Assembly: GCA_951230915.1 (NCBI GenBank)
Contig: OX579642.1
Location: forward strand, 6,882,001-6,946,000
Length of the DNA stretch: 64,000 bases
Direction: 5' to 3'
Source of the DNA: Antitrichia curtipendula
Lineage: Eukaryota; Streptophyta; Bryopsida; Hypnales; Leucodontaceae
A model generated the notes under the pieces. It saw only the letters and a list, made by a program, of their open reading frames with translations. It searched no databases and was not told the origin of the DNA. A program made the position numbers and the translations under genes. Of this stretch, positions 44,825-55,863 are shown one piece after another; position 1 is the first letter of the stretch, and every line of letters starts with the position of its first letter.

Positions 44825-46293
44825 GCCTATAACAAAGTTATATATCAACCTTTTCCTACACCGAAACAAGAATCGCCTCACAAATCCTAAATCTCAATAT
44901 AGTACTCAACAATCTCACTGAGGCGATCGCGTGATGCCAAATCTACAAACCCTCGGAATCAGAAGAAGATAAATACTAGTCCCCGACCTCAAGGAAGCGC
45001 GACGATGAAAGAGGCTAAATAGGGTTTCTTTGAATTGAAACGCCACAAAATCTTTTATCTACCAAGAAACTCAAATATTGCTGATCGTTGATAAATCTTA
45101 GAGAAGAAGAAAAAATCAACAAGGAAATGCTACTAGTTCGATTCACGCCTTCACTAGAGCTCTTATCCTTCTTCTGTCTGTCCGAAACCTTCAAAACTCT
45201 AGGCAATTCATGGAAACCACAGAAATTCACTCACAAGCCCCCAAATCGACCCTGAAAATTCACAAGCGCATCGAGAGAAACCGATACTGTCTATGCAATT
45301 GCCGCACTCACTGCGATGGAATTGATGCCCCAAATCACGTTGCATTAGAAATTTGAATCTTGGGGAGGTTCGGAAATTCGAAGCTGAAGAAGCTCAGAAC
45401 AGGAGAAAGGAGACCAGGTGGTTTTAGGTCTACCCGATGAAACGAAGGGCGACAGTGTTTGAGACTTGCCCAGTGCCCAGTGATTCCCAGGGTTTTCCGA
45501 TGTGGAGCGCTACTATTGGCTGTATGAGTCACTCGTTAGTCATCAGAGACGGACATTTTGATTAAAAAAAGGTTTGATTGACTTTCGACGGTCACTTTAA
45601 AAAAGGTAATCCACATAAAATTGGGTTAAAAACAATTAGAGAACCCTAATCTCCTCTTCGCTTGCATCAATAAAATTTAAGAATGAAACCTGTAATTGCA
45701 AGAAAGATGCATACTATTTCTTGCAATTTTGAGACATCACTCATGAATTTTTTGGAGTATATCAAAAGTGGAAAGATTTTTTTTTAAACAAGAAAGATTA
45801 TGGATAAGGTTTAAATCTTTGAGAAGATTTTTATTCTTGGAAGATCAACCATAGAATATTTCTGGTAGTTGTAGAACTAAAAAAATGTAAAATCTCAAGA
45901 AACATGTATTTGACATTTTAATTTTTTAAACATGATAAAATAATGAAAAGCATGAAATCAATTTTTTTGAATGTGTGACAATTCTATGAGATGATTGTGC
46001 ACCAAAAAATCTCCAATATAATTTATTCTATGCATGCATGGGATGATGGATGTTGAAAGGACCTTAAATTGCTAACTACACTACACAACACAGAATTTAT
46101 TTATTTTTCTATTCATTTTTACAAATATTGAAAGTTTATCATAGAAACATCTACTATAAATTTTAGCTTCAAATTCTTAGCATGGATACTTAATTGTGCT
46201 ACCAACCCCTAAAATCACAAATGTGACATATTTACAAAAATAAAAACAAAAAATTAAATTTGAGTGAATTAAAAATATTAAAATTAAATAATA
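44825..46293. other. SIL1-like promoter/leader and AT-rich spacer
   Basis: 44825-45540 is of moderate GC and should be the leader and promoter of the minus-strand gene; tatataacttt then ttatag just upstream of its ATG (minus strand) could be a 5' UTR intron acceptor. No convincing TATA box. 45541-46293 is AT-rich and featureless. Confidence 0.45.
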
Positions 46294-46618
46294 TAATATC
46301 ACGGATATAGTTTAGAACCTTTTCCATGAAGCTTGTAGTTGAAGAAAAATTTCTTGAGAAGCTTTCCAAGCAGCAAAAAGTTTCTAGAAGATTATCCAAA
46401 CCAAAAGAAAGTTTCTTGAGAAGCTTTTCAAGCAACGAAAGCTCCTTAAAGAACCTTTTAATTGGTAGTATAGGAGTTGAGGCTGAGGTAGTCTTCAATC
46501 TGAACAACACCTCTCTTGACTTTAGCTATTCTTGTACTTCTTGAATTCTAATATCAAGTCTTATTATTTAAAAATTCATTTTGTCTTGTCTTGTCTTGTG
46601 TCTTATACGTCTGTTACA
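46294..46618 (+). repeat. 5' LTR of the chromovirus
   Basis: Begins taatatcacgg, where the 3' LTR has tgatgtcacgg (two G-to-A changes), and ends acgtctgttaca. It is longer than the 3' LTR because a segment of about 61 bp (tttcttgagaagctttcc... at 46350 and again at 46411) is tandemly duplicated. It shares with the other LTR the gtagttgaagaaaa, ataggagttgagg and atatcaagtcttattattta blocks. Confidence 0.88.
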
Positions 46619-47080
46619 GTTTGTTGAGACTGACCTTTCAAATTTTGGTTTGCAAAATTTGAATCCAAACTTCTTAGCAAACAGAAACAATGTCAATTTA
46701 GTTCATATTTTGTCATATTAGTTGTTGACGGAACTGAGAGTAAAACTAATATTAGAGCTTGATATTTCTTGTTTGAGTAGGGATTATCCCTCTTCCTGAA
46801 AATATCAAAGCGCTTAAAGGTTGCAGATTACCATCCTCTAAACTAGTATTATTTTTTTTCAACAAATTTTTTCTTGATTGCGTGTGTACTATCGCCCTTA
46901 TTGAAAACAACTTTAAAATTTAGAGATTGTAGATTATTTATCTTGAAGTTGATTCTTGATCAGTAAATCAATCTTTTGGTATTTTTGCCAAGTCAATTAA
47001 GATGTCAAAAAGTGAAGATACTAACTAGTTCAGTAACAACTAGATTAGATCTTATCTTGTAGGTCACTGATTCTTTATCC

Positions 47081-47809
47081 ATGAGGATGAATGTTCTTGA
47101 AGACTTTGTTGTGGCAATCAATACAAATTCAAGAGTAGTTATGGCATCTCAACCCATGTCATTTGCTTCAACTTCAAAGACAAGTTTGTTTGCCCAAAAC
47201 TTCGACTCAAATATCTCAACCGTAGAAGAGCTACAAATTAGTCTCCCCAAAAAATTTGATGGTTCCAGATTAAGATTTTGAGAGTTTGTGAATCAAGTTT
47301 AATTGATCGTTTTTCTTCATTCTCAAGGATATTCAACTAACAAATCACAAGTTGACTTGATTGGTATTTTTCTCACTGGATATGCCTTATCTTGGTTTTT
47401 GTCCCTATTTGAAAACAAATCTTCAATTCTAAACAACTTTGAAGTATTTTTAACAACATATTTTGAAGCATTTGGAGAACATGACAAAATCTGTTGGGCA
47501 ACAACTAAAGTTTGTTCTTTACTACAAGAATCTCGCTCAGCTTCGCTATACGCATCTTAATTCCGACAACTTGCTTGCGACATCAATTGGGGCAAAGAAA
47601 CATTTATAAGTCAGTTTAAATGGGATTTAAAAGATGACGTGAAGGATTTATTACTATCATTTCCTGACCTTCAAACACTAAACAAAGCGATAAGCCAAGC
47701 TGTGAATTGTAACAATTGATTATTTCAAAGATGTCAAGATCCTGGAAAGCAACAAAAAATTTCAGATGCCTTGTCTCAGAGATCACATTTGTTACCAAAA
47801 GAAGAATGA
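47081..47809 (+). pseudogene. Chromovirus gag (capsid-like) remnant
   Basis: One frame can be followed from ATG 47081 to TGA 47807 through four internal stops. Recognisable retrotransposon gag text: ISLPKKFDGSRLRF, VFLHSQGYSTNKSQVDLIG, FLTGYALSWFLSLFE, RQLACDINWGKETFISQF, and LKDDVKDLLLSFPDLQTL. The arrangement resembles Sushi/Tcn1-type gag. No zinc knuckle is visible at the end, which may be lost with the deletion. Confidence 0.8.
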
Positions 47810-47984
47810 ACAGTATATAACCAACAATAAACGATCATTTTTAAACTCAAACAATTCTAACTTTGTGCAACAACAATGACAATGTCAGTTGATTCTTTGT
47901 TTCTTAATCAAGTCCAATAAAATCAATTTAAGATCCTCTAATTCTTGGCATCAAGTATTGGTCTTGCCATGATAGTGATAACTT

Positions 47985-48990
47985 TATGCTTTTGGACAAG
48001 CTCTTATATTTTGAAAAACGTTTATATATTCTTGAAGGTCCTTACGTTTCCAAGTTCTTCAAATTTGACATGACTTTCTTGTGACCGGATATTTTGAATT
48101 CAACAAAAGATTAGAGCTTGTATCTCGAGATTTTTGGTGGCCCCAAATGTAGAAGGCCGTCAAAGGCTTTGTATTCACTTATAATACTTACTCAAGGTCT
48201 AAGAATCTTCAACATTGGCCGCATGAACTTCTTTAGCCATTACTCATTCCAAAACGGCCATGGTCTTTGATTTCTATGGATTATCTTCATCCAAGACTTT
48301 CGATTTCATATGTATGATTGTGGTTTGACTCACAAAGATGGCGCATTTTGTTCCATGCTAGAAGATAATTTCCAACGAGGAAACAACAAGGCTATTTTTT
48401 GACAATATTTATCAATATTAAAAATTGCCAAAGGATATTATATTGGATCGAGGACCGCAATTTGCCTCTAAATTTTGGAGGTCTCTTTTTGAAATTTTAA
48501 AGGTGGATACTAAATTTTCTTCTACTTTTCACCTTCAAACAGATGGACAAACTAAACGTGTAAATCAAGTATTGAAATAGTATCTACATTGCATCATCAA
48601 TTATCAACAAAATGATTGAATTTCACATTTGACATTGGCGGAGTTTGCGTACAACAATACTATCCATATTTCTATTCAACAAATGCCATTCTATGTCAAC
48701 TATGGATATCATCCCAAGTTTAATCTATTCAATATTTATGAAATGGACAATCCAACAGCCAAAGACTTGACTTTACAATTATCAGAGCTTCAAGACACTA
48801 TGAAACTGCATCTACGAGAAGCTCAGGATCATTATAAGAAATTAGCAAATGTATTGCGAAAAGAATCACCTCCAATCCAAGTTGGCAAAAATGTTTGGTT
48901 CCTTCAATGCAACATCAAGACCACTCGATTATATGACAAATTGGATTATTAACGGCTCGGGCCATATTTCATTCAAAAGAAAATCAATCT
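47985..48990 (+). pseudogene. Chromovirus integrase remnant
   Basis: Frames shift several times. Visible landmarks: the N-terminal region ELVSRDFWWPQM, KAVKGFVFTYNTYSRSKN (the Cys of the HHCC finger are degraded), RPWSLISMDY (first catalytic Asp), ILDRGPQFASKFWRSLFE (second Asp), and DGQTKRVNQVL, where the catalytic Glu of the usual TERVN is Lys. Then LAEFAYNNTIH and the C-terminal region with LRKESPPIQVGKNVWFL. A section after the first Asp is shortened. Not functional. Confidence 0.85.
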
Positions 48991-49128
48991 CGTTACTTAT
49001 TAATTAGAACTTTCAACATATATAAAAGTACATCCGGTCTTTTATGTGTCCCTAATAAGCCATATAAAGAGTCAACTTTGCTGGGGAAGAGTCAACCACT
49101 ATTATCTTTTATCAAAATAGACAATTAT

Positions 49129-49292
49129 GAAAAATATGAGGTGAAAAAAGTACTTGATTCACAACGTAGACGCGACAAGTTCACTTAGAGTATTTGGTAC
49201 ATTGGCACGGATACAACATAAATGAATGTACATGGGAATCAACGGCAAGCTTGGTCAATGCCACACAAAAAGTACATGAGTTCTACCAACTC
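49129..49292 (+). pseudogene. Chromodomain of the chromovirus integrase
   Basis: After EVKKVLDSQRRR and a frameshift, the reading LEYLVHWHGYNINECTWES followed by LVNATQKVHEFYQ is a clear chromodomain (aromatic residues Y, W and Y plus the TWE motif). Chromodomains on the integrase tail define chromoviruses and steer integration to marked chromatin. Confidence 0.85.
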
Positions 49293-49450
49293 TATCATAA
49301 TAAACCATAGTCTATTTATACAATAACTTCTTTGAAAAGCCTCTCTATTTGAAGTTGAATATAAAGAGGGAGGAATTAACAAGAAGAGACAATATTTTTT
49401 TATAGTGATACAAAATTTTAATCTTTAATTAACCTCTATGGAACTCCAAT

Positions 49451-49915
49451 ATGTCTAATTAGAGGGATTTTAGAGACTCTTTAGATTCCGAAGATACTAT
49501 TGAGCCCAAGCTTAAGCTTTTTATGTTACAATTATTGGATCAACCTCTACAGCTTCTACAACCTTTGCAGCCTTTAGATTCTCTACCACCACAACCTCAA
49601 GACAAATCCGGATCTTCTACACAACAAAAACAACCACATATTGAGCAATCATGGCATGGTAATCTCCAACCTGATGCTCGAGCTTTAGTGATCTTATTAC
49701 AAGTTGACAGATTCAAACCTAATGGACCAAAAGTTACCTATCAAAGATGTTTTAAAGGCTTCAATATGGAGCAATGTCTTTGATTTCTTCATGTAGAAAA
49801 AAGTTGTGATTATAATAGTTGGTTATGTGGCCTTTTCCAATCTTTGTCTAAAGATCACCAAACAACTTACATTGTAGATATTGTTTGTCGCATCCTTGAA
49901 TTCTTACAAATGTAG
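49451..49915 (+). pseudogene. Extra ORF between integrase and 3' LTR of the chromovirus
   Basis: A single frame runs from ATG 49451 to TAG 49913-49915 (154 codons), interrupted by a TAG at codon 4 and a TGA near 49781. Both could be single C-to-T changes. The product is unrecognised: an acidic start (SLDSEDTIEPK), a Leu/Gln/Pro repeat (LLDQPLQLLQPLQPLDSLPP), a hydrophilic middle, then YQRCFKGFNMEQCL and YIVDIVCRILEFLQM. It ends about 50 bp before the LTR. Most chromoviruses have nothing here beyond the pol tail. Confidence 0.5.
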
Positions 49916-49964
49916 AACAAGGACCACTTAAGCTTCTCTTGGAACTCGTTGCTAGAAAAGGGGG

Positions 49965-50233
49965 TGATGTCACGGACATAGTTTAGAAACCTCTTCAAGA
50001 ACCTTGTAGTTGAAAAAAGCTTTTCAAACAACAAAAACTTCTGGAAGAACCTCTTAATTGATAGTATATATAGGAGTTGAGGTTGAAGTAGTTATCAGTC
50101 TTGACAACACTTCTACTGACGTTAGCTCTTGGTTCAAGCTCTACTCTTATATTTCTTGAACTTTAATATCAAGTCTTATTATTTAGAAACTCATTTTGTC
50201 TTGTCTTATCTTGTGTCTTAAACGTCTGTTACA
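49965..50233 (+). repeat. 3' LTR of the chromovirus
   Basis: Begins tgatgtcacggacatag directly after the polypurine tract and ends acgtctgttaca; 269 bp. A TATA-like agtatatatagg is present at 50064-50075. Aligns with the 5' LTR throughout except for the duplicated segment there. Confidence 0.88.
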
Positions 50234-51074
50234 TGCGGTTACATCCATCTATAGTATGAATTTCTTTAATATTAGACAGTTACTTCTCAAGTGATTTCTG
50301 AAAAACAATTTGTTATGTAAAAGGCAACAACCCTAGCATGTAAGCCTATAAATGTAAGCCTTGAGCTTAGATGTAAATAGGTATTCTACAACTATTGAAG
50401 GTGTTTATAACATACATACATATAATTTAAGTATCTTATAATCATAGAAGATGTTTAAAACATAGACATATGTAATATAAACATTTTATAACCGTGAAAG
50501 GTGCTTATAACTTAGGTACCTACAAGATAGATATCTATAATATAAATATCTTATAACTATAGAAGGTATCTATAATATAGAATACATGTTCCTATAGCAT
50601 AAGAGCCTAGGCTCATGGGCTCAAGATCCTAGGCTCACATACTAACAATTGTGTGCAAAAGATGACCAAAAATTGTAGATCCCTTTGTTATAATCATTAA
50701 ATACTTATTTGATAAAGTGATCAACAAATAAAAAAAACAAAATGTATATTCTTTACTATTAGTCTAGAACATGTTTTCAATAGATTTAAATTATAAAGTT
50801 TTGAATATAATACCATATGTGCAAAAGACATGAATGTGAAATTACAATAACTTGAAATTAACCAAGAATTCAATCATTTTTTTCAATTATTTGATAAATA
50901 AAACTTAAAACATTTTAACATTTAACATATGTAAACAAGTATTATATTTGAAAATAAAGAAGTTTTAGTAAAGATTTCCATCATTCATTCAAGCATTCAA
51001 TTTCAACTTCATATTATGGAGTTTTCAAAATGGCCTTTTAGACTTTTACGAATAAGTGTAAACAAAGTCATTGT
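50234..51074. other. AT-rich spacer with a four-fold degenerate motif
   Basis: 50370-50600 repeats phrases of the type tataaYataYMtatcttataactatagaaggtgtttataacata about every 60-65 bp (near 50395, 50450, 50505, 50565). No gene. Confidence 0.5.
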
Positions 51075-51663
51075 GCATTTAGAGAGAGGTTTTTTTATGG
51101 AACTCAAGTAACTGTAAAGAAATTGACAATGTCATCAAATCAAGTACTTTTTGAATTTTTGAATGAGGTCATTGTCATCTCTAGCTTAAAATATCACAAT
51201 TTGGTGAAGCGGAAAGGTTTTTGTCTTGGAGATGGAGATCAATACATCTTGATATTTTAATATGTGGAAAATAAAACCTTTGTAGAAGCATCACGGATAG
51301 ATGGTATGTCTTTTTTGAGTTTATTTTGTATTTATACTTCTTTTTCATTATTATTGAATCTTTACCAATTCCACATGCATTTTTTCTAATAAGATTTTGT
51401 TGCAAGTGATTTGTAAAACAACATCAAATCTCCATGTTTGAATTGGGAAACGAGGTTCAATATCATTATGAATATTGCAAGAGGGCTTGCATACCTTTAT
51501 GAGGACTTGCAACCACCAATCATTCATAGAAACATTAAGCAACCAACATTCTTTTGGACAAGAATTGCAATCTAAAAATTGTGGATTTTGGTTTAAAATA
51601 TTATTTTTCAATTCTTGATAGCAAAGCTTAACATCTGACATTGATGCAAGTTATGGGAACAAG
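51075..51663 (+). pseudogene. Receptor-like kinase (RLK/Pelle) kinase-domain fragment
   Basis: Two exon-like pieces are readable. 51075-51303: FYGTQVTVKKLTMSSNQ (the ATP-anchoring Lys is kept), EFLNEVIVISSLKYHNLV, GFCLGDGDQYILIF, a TAA, then YVENK; it ends at a gatg|gtatgt donor. About 51425-51663: [34 protein letters not shown], a frameshift, [17 protein letters not shown], and MGT just before an acaag|gtaaac donor. The catalytic HRD is HRN. The N-lobe start, ectodomain and everything after the activation loop are missing. Preserved intron borders indicate a DNA-level fragment, not a retrocopy. A longer minus-strand frame here (51351-51641) is a shadow. Confidence 0.8.
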
Positions 51664-52947
51664 GTAAACATGTTTATGTCTTGGATAATATTTTGAAGAG
51701 TGCTAATTATTATAATATTTTGAAAGTATTGTGAACTAGTTCAATGAACTATGAATTTTATACATTATTGGCTACCATAAGTGGGATGATTTATCAACCT
51801 TTAAAGTGGATAGTTCATTACATCATGCATTCTAAAATCACCTTGAGTGTCATAAATTTGTGAACCATTCAATGCTAAACTTACAAATCTATTTATGTTT
51901 TGGTTTCATTGTAGAAAATATTGTTTTCCTAAATATGCACTCCATAGTCATATATATGTCAACAACCCTTGATGTATATAGTTTTGAAATTCTTATACTT
52001 ATAATGGTGAAGAGAAGGAAAAACAATCAATCTTTAGAAACCAAGTGAAGAAATTTATTTATGAAAATGGGTGAGAAGTATTGATGGAACTCATATTTAG
52101 TTGTCAATGATTTAAATCTCATTCCATTGATCATCTATACTTAATGTACATATTCACTTCTTTCATCTATATAATCACATACCAAGCTTATGTGCGAGCT
52201 TATGTATTTGAAATCATTTTTCACTCTTGTCTTAATAAATTATCATTTTGTGTTTTATAATAGGATGTCAATTGTCCATGAAATCTAATATGTATGTATA
52301 TATGTTGTAAACATTCATGCATATGGTTAAAAATTTTACGTACAATATATGCAAAAATTAATTGATTGAATTTGTTCATACCTTACATATTTGAAAATAA
52401 TATGAAGCAAAAGCAACAATGATGCTTATTGATGCAAACATGGTATTTTCTCCTTTGGACTTGAATGCCATAATGAATGTCATAGTTGTAGTGTTTGTAT
52501 GTATTCATTACAAGGCTACAAGATGCCCCTAAATACATTATGTTTTATCCATGCTTTTTAGAAAATATGCCAATTAGCAAATTTCCAATGAACTTTAAAG
52601 ATGGAGAAGCCATTACTAAAGTTTGTGTAAAATTTTCTCTTACATTGAGCACAACATTGGTGACATTTAAATGAATTCCATAGTTAGATATAATGGCTTA
52701 AGATGTATCCAACTGATTATAACCAATATGTGATGGCAATTGAATGAGCATTTTGATGATCTTTGTATCTACAATTGTCCAATTATATTGTTGTACCTTT
52801 TAGGTTCAATGACCTTATATTAAGTCACACCTAATAGTTAAATATATGATGATTTAGTTTTGAATAATGTAAAATCTGCATATTATAATTGACAATGAGT
52901 CAGTGATGATAAAAATGATAGTTTATTGGATTTTTTAATAAACATAG

Positions 52948-53010
<63 letters not shown>

Positions 53011-53689
53011 CTCATATTTGAAATGTCACAAGAACATCATTTGTGATATTGTCTTGAAGTTGGTTTGCATTGAAGACAATTTTTATAATTAGCGATGTCG
53101 GGCAGAAAGGAGCATGCTTTGGGAACACGTGGAGTCTTTGGCTGCAACTTGATGTCGTTGGCTTGGTAATTTCTTCTACCTTCAAGCAATCTTCCATTGG
53201 CCTATCACGTTCTGAGCTCTAAATAGGTGTAATGATCAAGGTAGGAATAAGAAACCACGATATACGGGACATGTAAAACGGGACAACAAACACGAGCTGC
53301 TGTCCGGATGATGGGATCCTAAACCTCAAATTCACGGTCTGTTAGTCATTACTCCAAACTGTGAGAATAGAGCAAGTCCCAACCATGTGGATGATTAATC
53401 CCACTTTATTACCACAACAATAAATGGGGTTGAGTCATGGTTTAATCCAGGCCGTCCGCAACAATATTTACAAATCAAAAATGAAATAAAATGACAACAA
53501 GCGTCCACATCAGGCTAGAAATAACAAAGTCACGTCCCACACATACACATAAAAAGAACCCAAAACATTCCTCTTCAAGTCTTCAAGTCTTCATGTTTTA
53601 AAAAATAAAATAAATGAAAAGCTCCAAACAATAAGTCCTTCAATAGCTGCGGTCTTTTATTTAGTGCCACAGACGGCTCACAAATCCAA
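51664..53689. other. AT-rich spacer with (TA)n/poly-T tract
   Basis: No gene. A (TA)n run of about 14 units at 52953-52982 passes directly into about 29 T at 52983-53011. 53100-53560 is less AT-rich and has retroelement-like texture, but no motif was found. Confidence 0.45.
52953..53011. repeat. (TA)n followed by poly-T
   Basis: Compound simple repeat; sequence length here should be treated with caution because such tracts are assembly-prone. Confidence 0.9.
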
Positions 53690-54480
53690 ATGCTAAGTGT
53701 AATAGCATTTTGAAAAGCTCATCTAATAATCTAACACCTATCAAAACTTCATCTCATTCTAAACTACTGTCCAAAAGTTATGAGAGAACAAAGTAGAGGC
53801 TTTTTTCCCTCCTTGACAACCAACCATTGCTTCTTTGTACCTCTATAACTTTTGTTTTACAACTCTCATACACAAGTTTGATATCAATTTGAAAAGCTAA
53901 TACAACTGCGTACAATCCATAAAATTTTCACTAGAAACTAAGACTATGTCCGTAAATTATAGTCAAAAAAAGTTTAGGTCTCCTATTTTGAGAGAGCACC
54001 CAACCTCTTAACTTCTATACATTATAATTCTTTCAATAAACCTCAAAATAACTTGAATGATAACAATTTGAAGAGTTAAGCTAACAATTTATCACTCCTA
54101 AAAATTTCAAAAGAGACCTTCAAAGTGACCAAAAATTATGGCCCCTCAAGTTTGGCCTTGCTCCCATAGAAAAAAAAATGCCAACCTCTAAACCTTCACA
54201 CTTCTTTATCTTCCTCTTCAAAGCTCCAAATCTCAAGTTTAATAACTTTTTAGAAAGTTTAAAGAAAGATGAACACATCCTACAAATATTGTTGCAAAAA
54301 TGATAAACTAAATGTCAGCTATGGCTTGTTGAAGTCTTTGCCTTTCTTCATAAAATGACTTTGGATTTCTAGAAATCCAAGCACTCATAACTTTTGCATC
54401 CTAACTCCTAATCAAGCTTGCAAACTCATATTGCAAAGGTATTTTCATAAAGAACAACTCCTTCAAATTTCATTATAATA
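53690..54480 (+). repeat. 180-bp degenerate tandem repeat, four to five units
   Basis: A gatatcaatttgaaaagctaatac-like opening recurs near 53700, 53880, 54059, 54240 and 54425. Each unit then has a ccataaaattttcactagaaac-like phrase and a ccaacc...ttcat...ataacttttg-like tail. Spacing is 179-185 bp. Units are highly diverged. No coding frame. The same family appears at 34.0-34.5 kb. Confidence 0.6.
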
Positions 54481-54864
54481 AAATTCATAAACAAAGAGCT
54501 ATCTCCCAAGGAAGTCTCGGATCTCTCCTCTACTTCAAACCCTCACTCACACACACACACACTCTTTATTTAATGAATCTTCTCCCCTATTTTTTTCCTT
54601 CCTAAGGAAAGGGGGTGGGGCACATCAACCCATACTCCTAGTCCCACAACCCCACCAAAGATACCTATCATCTTTCCCTTCCACACTTCCCAAATCTACC
54701 TAAATTTTTGAGTAATTTTATTTAAATGAAAGGCAAAATACATGAGCCTTTCAAACATCTAGATAAATAAAATAAAATGAACAAAAATAAAATAAAATAC
54801 TATCATAGGATAGCCACGTGTCTTGTTGGACGCATAAAAAGGTTGGACACATATCTTCAATCAC

Positions 54865-55080
54865 CAAGTCGTGGATTTGGTTGGCTGGAGAAGCGGTGGT
54901 CTTTGGTCGTCCGTCGGTCCGGGTTCAAAACCAATTGGACTTGTCAAGCGGCTCAAGCAGACCACGGCTTGGCATGCTAGTGAAGCAAGAAATTGGACTA
55001 GCCAACCCGCTACCTACCCTCTTGAGCTGTGCATGTGACAAGTGGCACAATACCCGTGTATTAACGGGTGCTATGTTGCC
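54865..55080 (+). mobile_element. tRNA-derived SINE candidate
   Basis: An A-box-like tggctggagaagcgg (54882-54896) is followed 25 bases later by a B-box-like gggttcaaaacc (54921-54932), the internal RNA polymerase III promoter layout. The intervening gtggtctttggtcgtccgtcggtcc is what a plant tRNA-derived SINE head looks like. Downstream is a non-tRNA body ending near a cccgtgtattaacggg hairpin (55052-55067). There is no clear terminal A/T tail or target duplication, so the end is a guess. Confidence 0.5.
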
Positions 55081-55148
55081 TTCAAACTGTGGTTCTTACC
55101 GCAATCAACCTCTTTTGTCTCAACTTTTTGCTTATTGAAATTCAAACA

Positions 55149-55863
55149 TTATACTACTAAAATCATAACTCCCTCTGTAATATCACAAATGCTACCATTA
55201 ATAATAGGGGCTCATGTTTGCTATGCTACGCATTCATTGTATCACATATTAGTAAAATTTTGATATATTTGAAGAGAATGCATAATAATGATTTCAATAA
55301 GTCTTTGAAATAATTAATTTTAGTATTTTGTAAAAATATTTTCAATCATGCATACATAAAAATAATATTTTCACACAATGCTATATTACAGAAATAGAGT
55401 AGTAGTTTGCAATCACCTCTGTAATATCACTTTTACAGCTTTTATAATTTCAAAATTCTACTGCTACTACCAAATGATTTGAGAAATTTATTCAATTGAA
55501 GTGATTTTGGATTTCACAACAATTAAGTTGTTCATAAAGTTTTTGAAATTTACAAGTTTTTCTTTTCAATTCACCAAGTTTTTGGGTTGCCATTGTTCAT
55601 AACAATTGAGTCAATTTTTGAATGCATTACAATAAATGTATATCTTTTATAATATTCACCATTGCATATATTTCATTCATTATTTAATAAATTTATATTG
55701 TACATTTCAATATATGCTTACTTATAAACAAAATTATACAAAGATTTTAGAAATTTTTATTTGAAGATTTATTGAAATTTTTGTTCTACATTTTATCTAA
55801 TACATAAAAATTCTAATAAAATTCTAATGATGAATCCGTAGCATAGCAAGCGCCAACTGCTAG
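55149..55863 (+). mobile_element. Non-autonomous Helitron-like element
   Basis: The left end reads ttatactactaaaatc, close to the TC...TACTACTAAAA-type start of plant Helitrons. The right end is CTAG (55860-55863) followed by T, fitting the CTRR|T rule. A 21-bp subterminal inverted repeat (ttgctatgctacgcattcat at about 55219-55238; its complement with one mismatch at about 55832-55852) lies just inside both ends. No coding content. A MITE bounded by the inverted repeats is the alternative. Confidence 0.4.

Larger units (their letters stand above)
46294..50233 (+). mobile_element. Ty3/gypsy chromovirus (Tcn1/Sushi-like), internally deleted and decayed
   Basis: Two LTRs in direct orientation (46294-46618 and 49965-50233) flank gag (47081-47809), integrase (47985-48990), a chromodomain (49129-49292) and an extra frame (49451-49915). 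A polypurine tract (gaaaaggggg) abuts the 3' LTR. Only about 180 bp lie between gag and the integrase N-terminus, so protease, reverse transcriptase and RNase H are missing. No 5-bp target duplication (flanks taata and tgcgg) and no classical tRNA primer site after the 5' LTR were found. Many stops and frameshifts show it is old and immobile. Confidence 0.88.

Noticed and set aside
46232..46544. Frames of 72 and 92 codons over the 5' LTR
   Set aside because: They lie within LTR sequence duplicated at 49965-50233, where the frames are not kept.
51351..51641. 96-codon minus-strand frame
   Set aside because: Antisense of the RLK kinase fragment, whose plus-strand reading has many kinase motifs.
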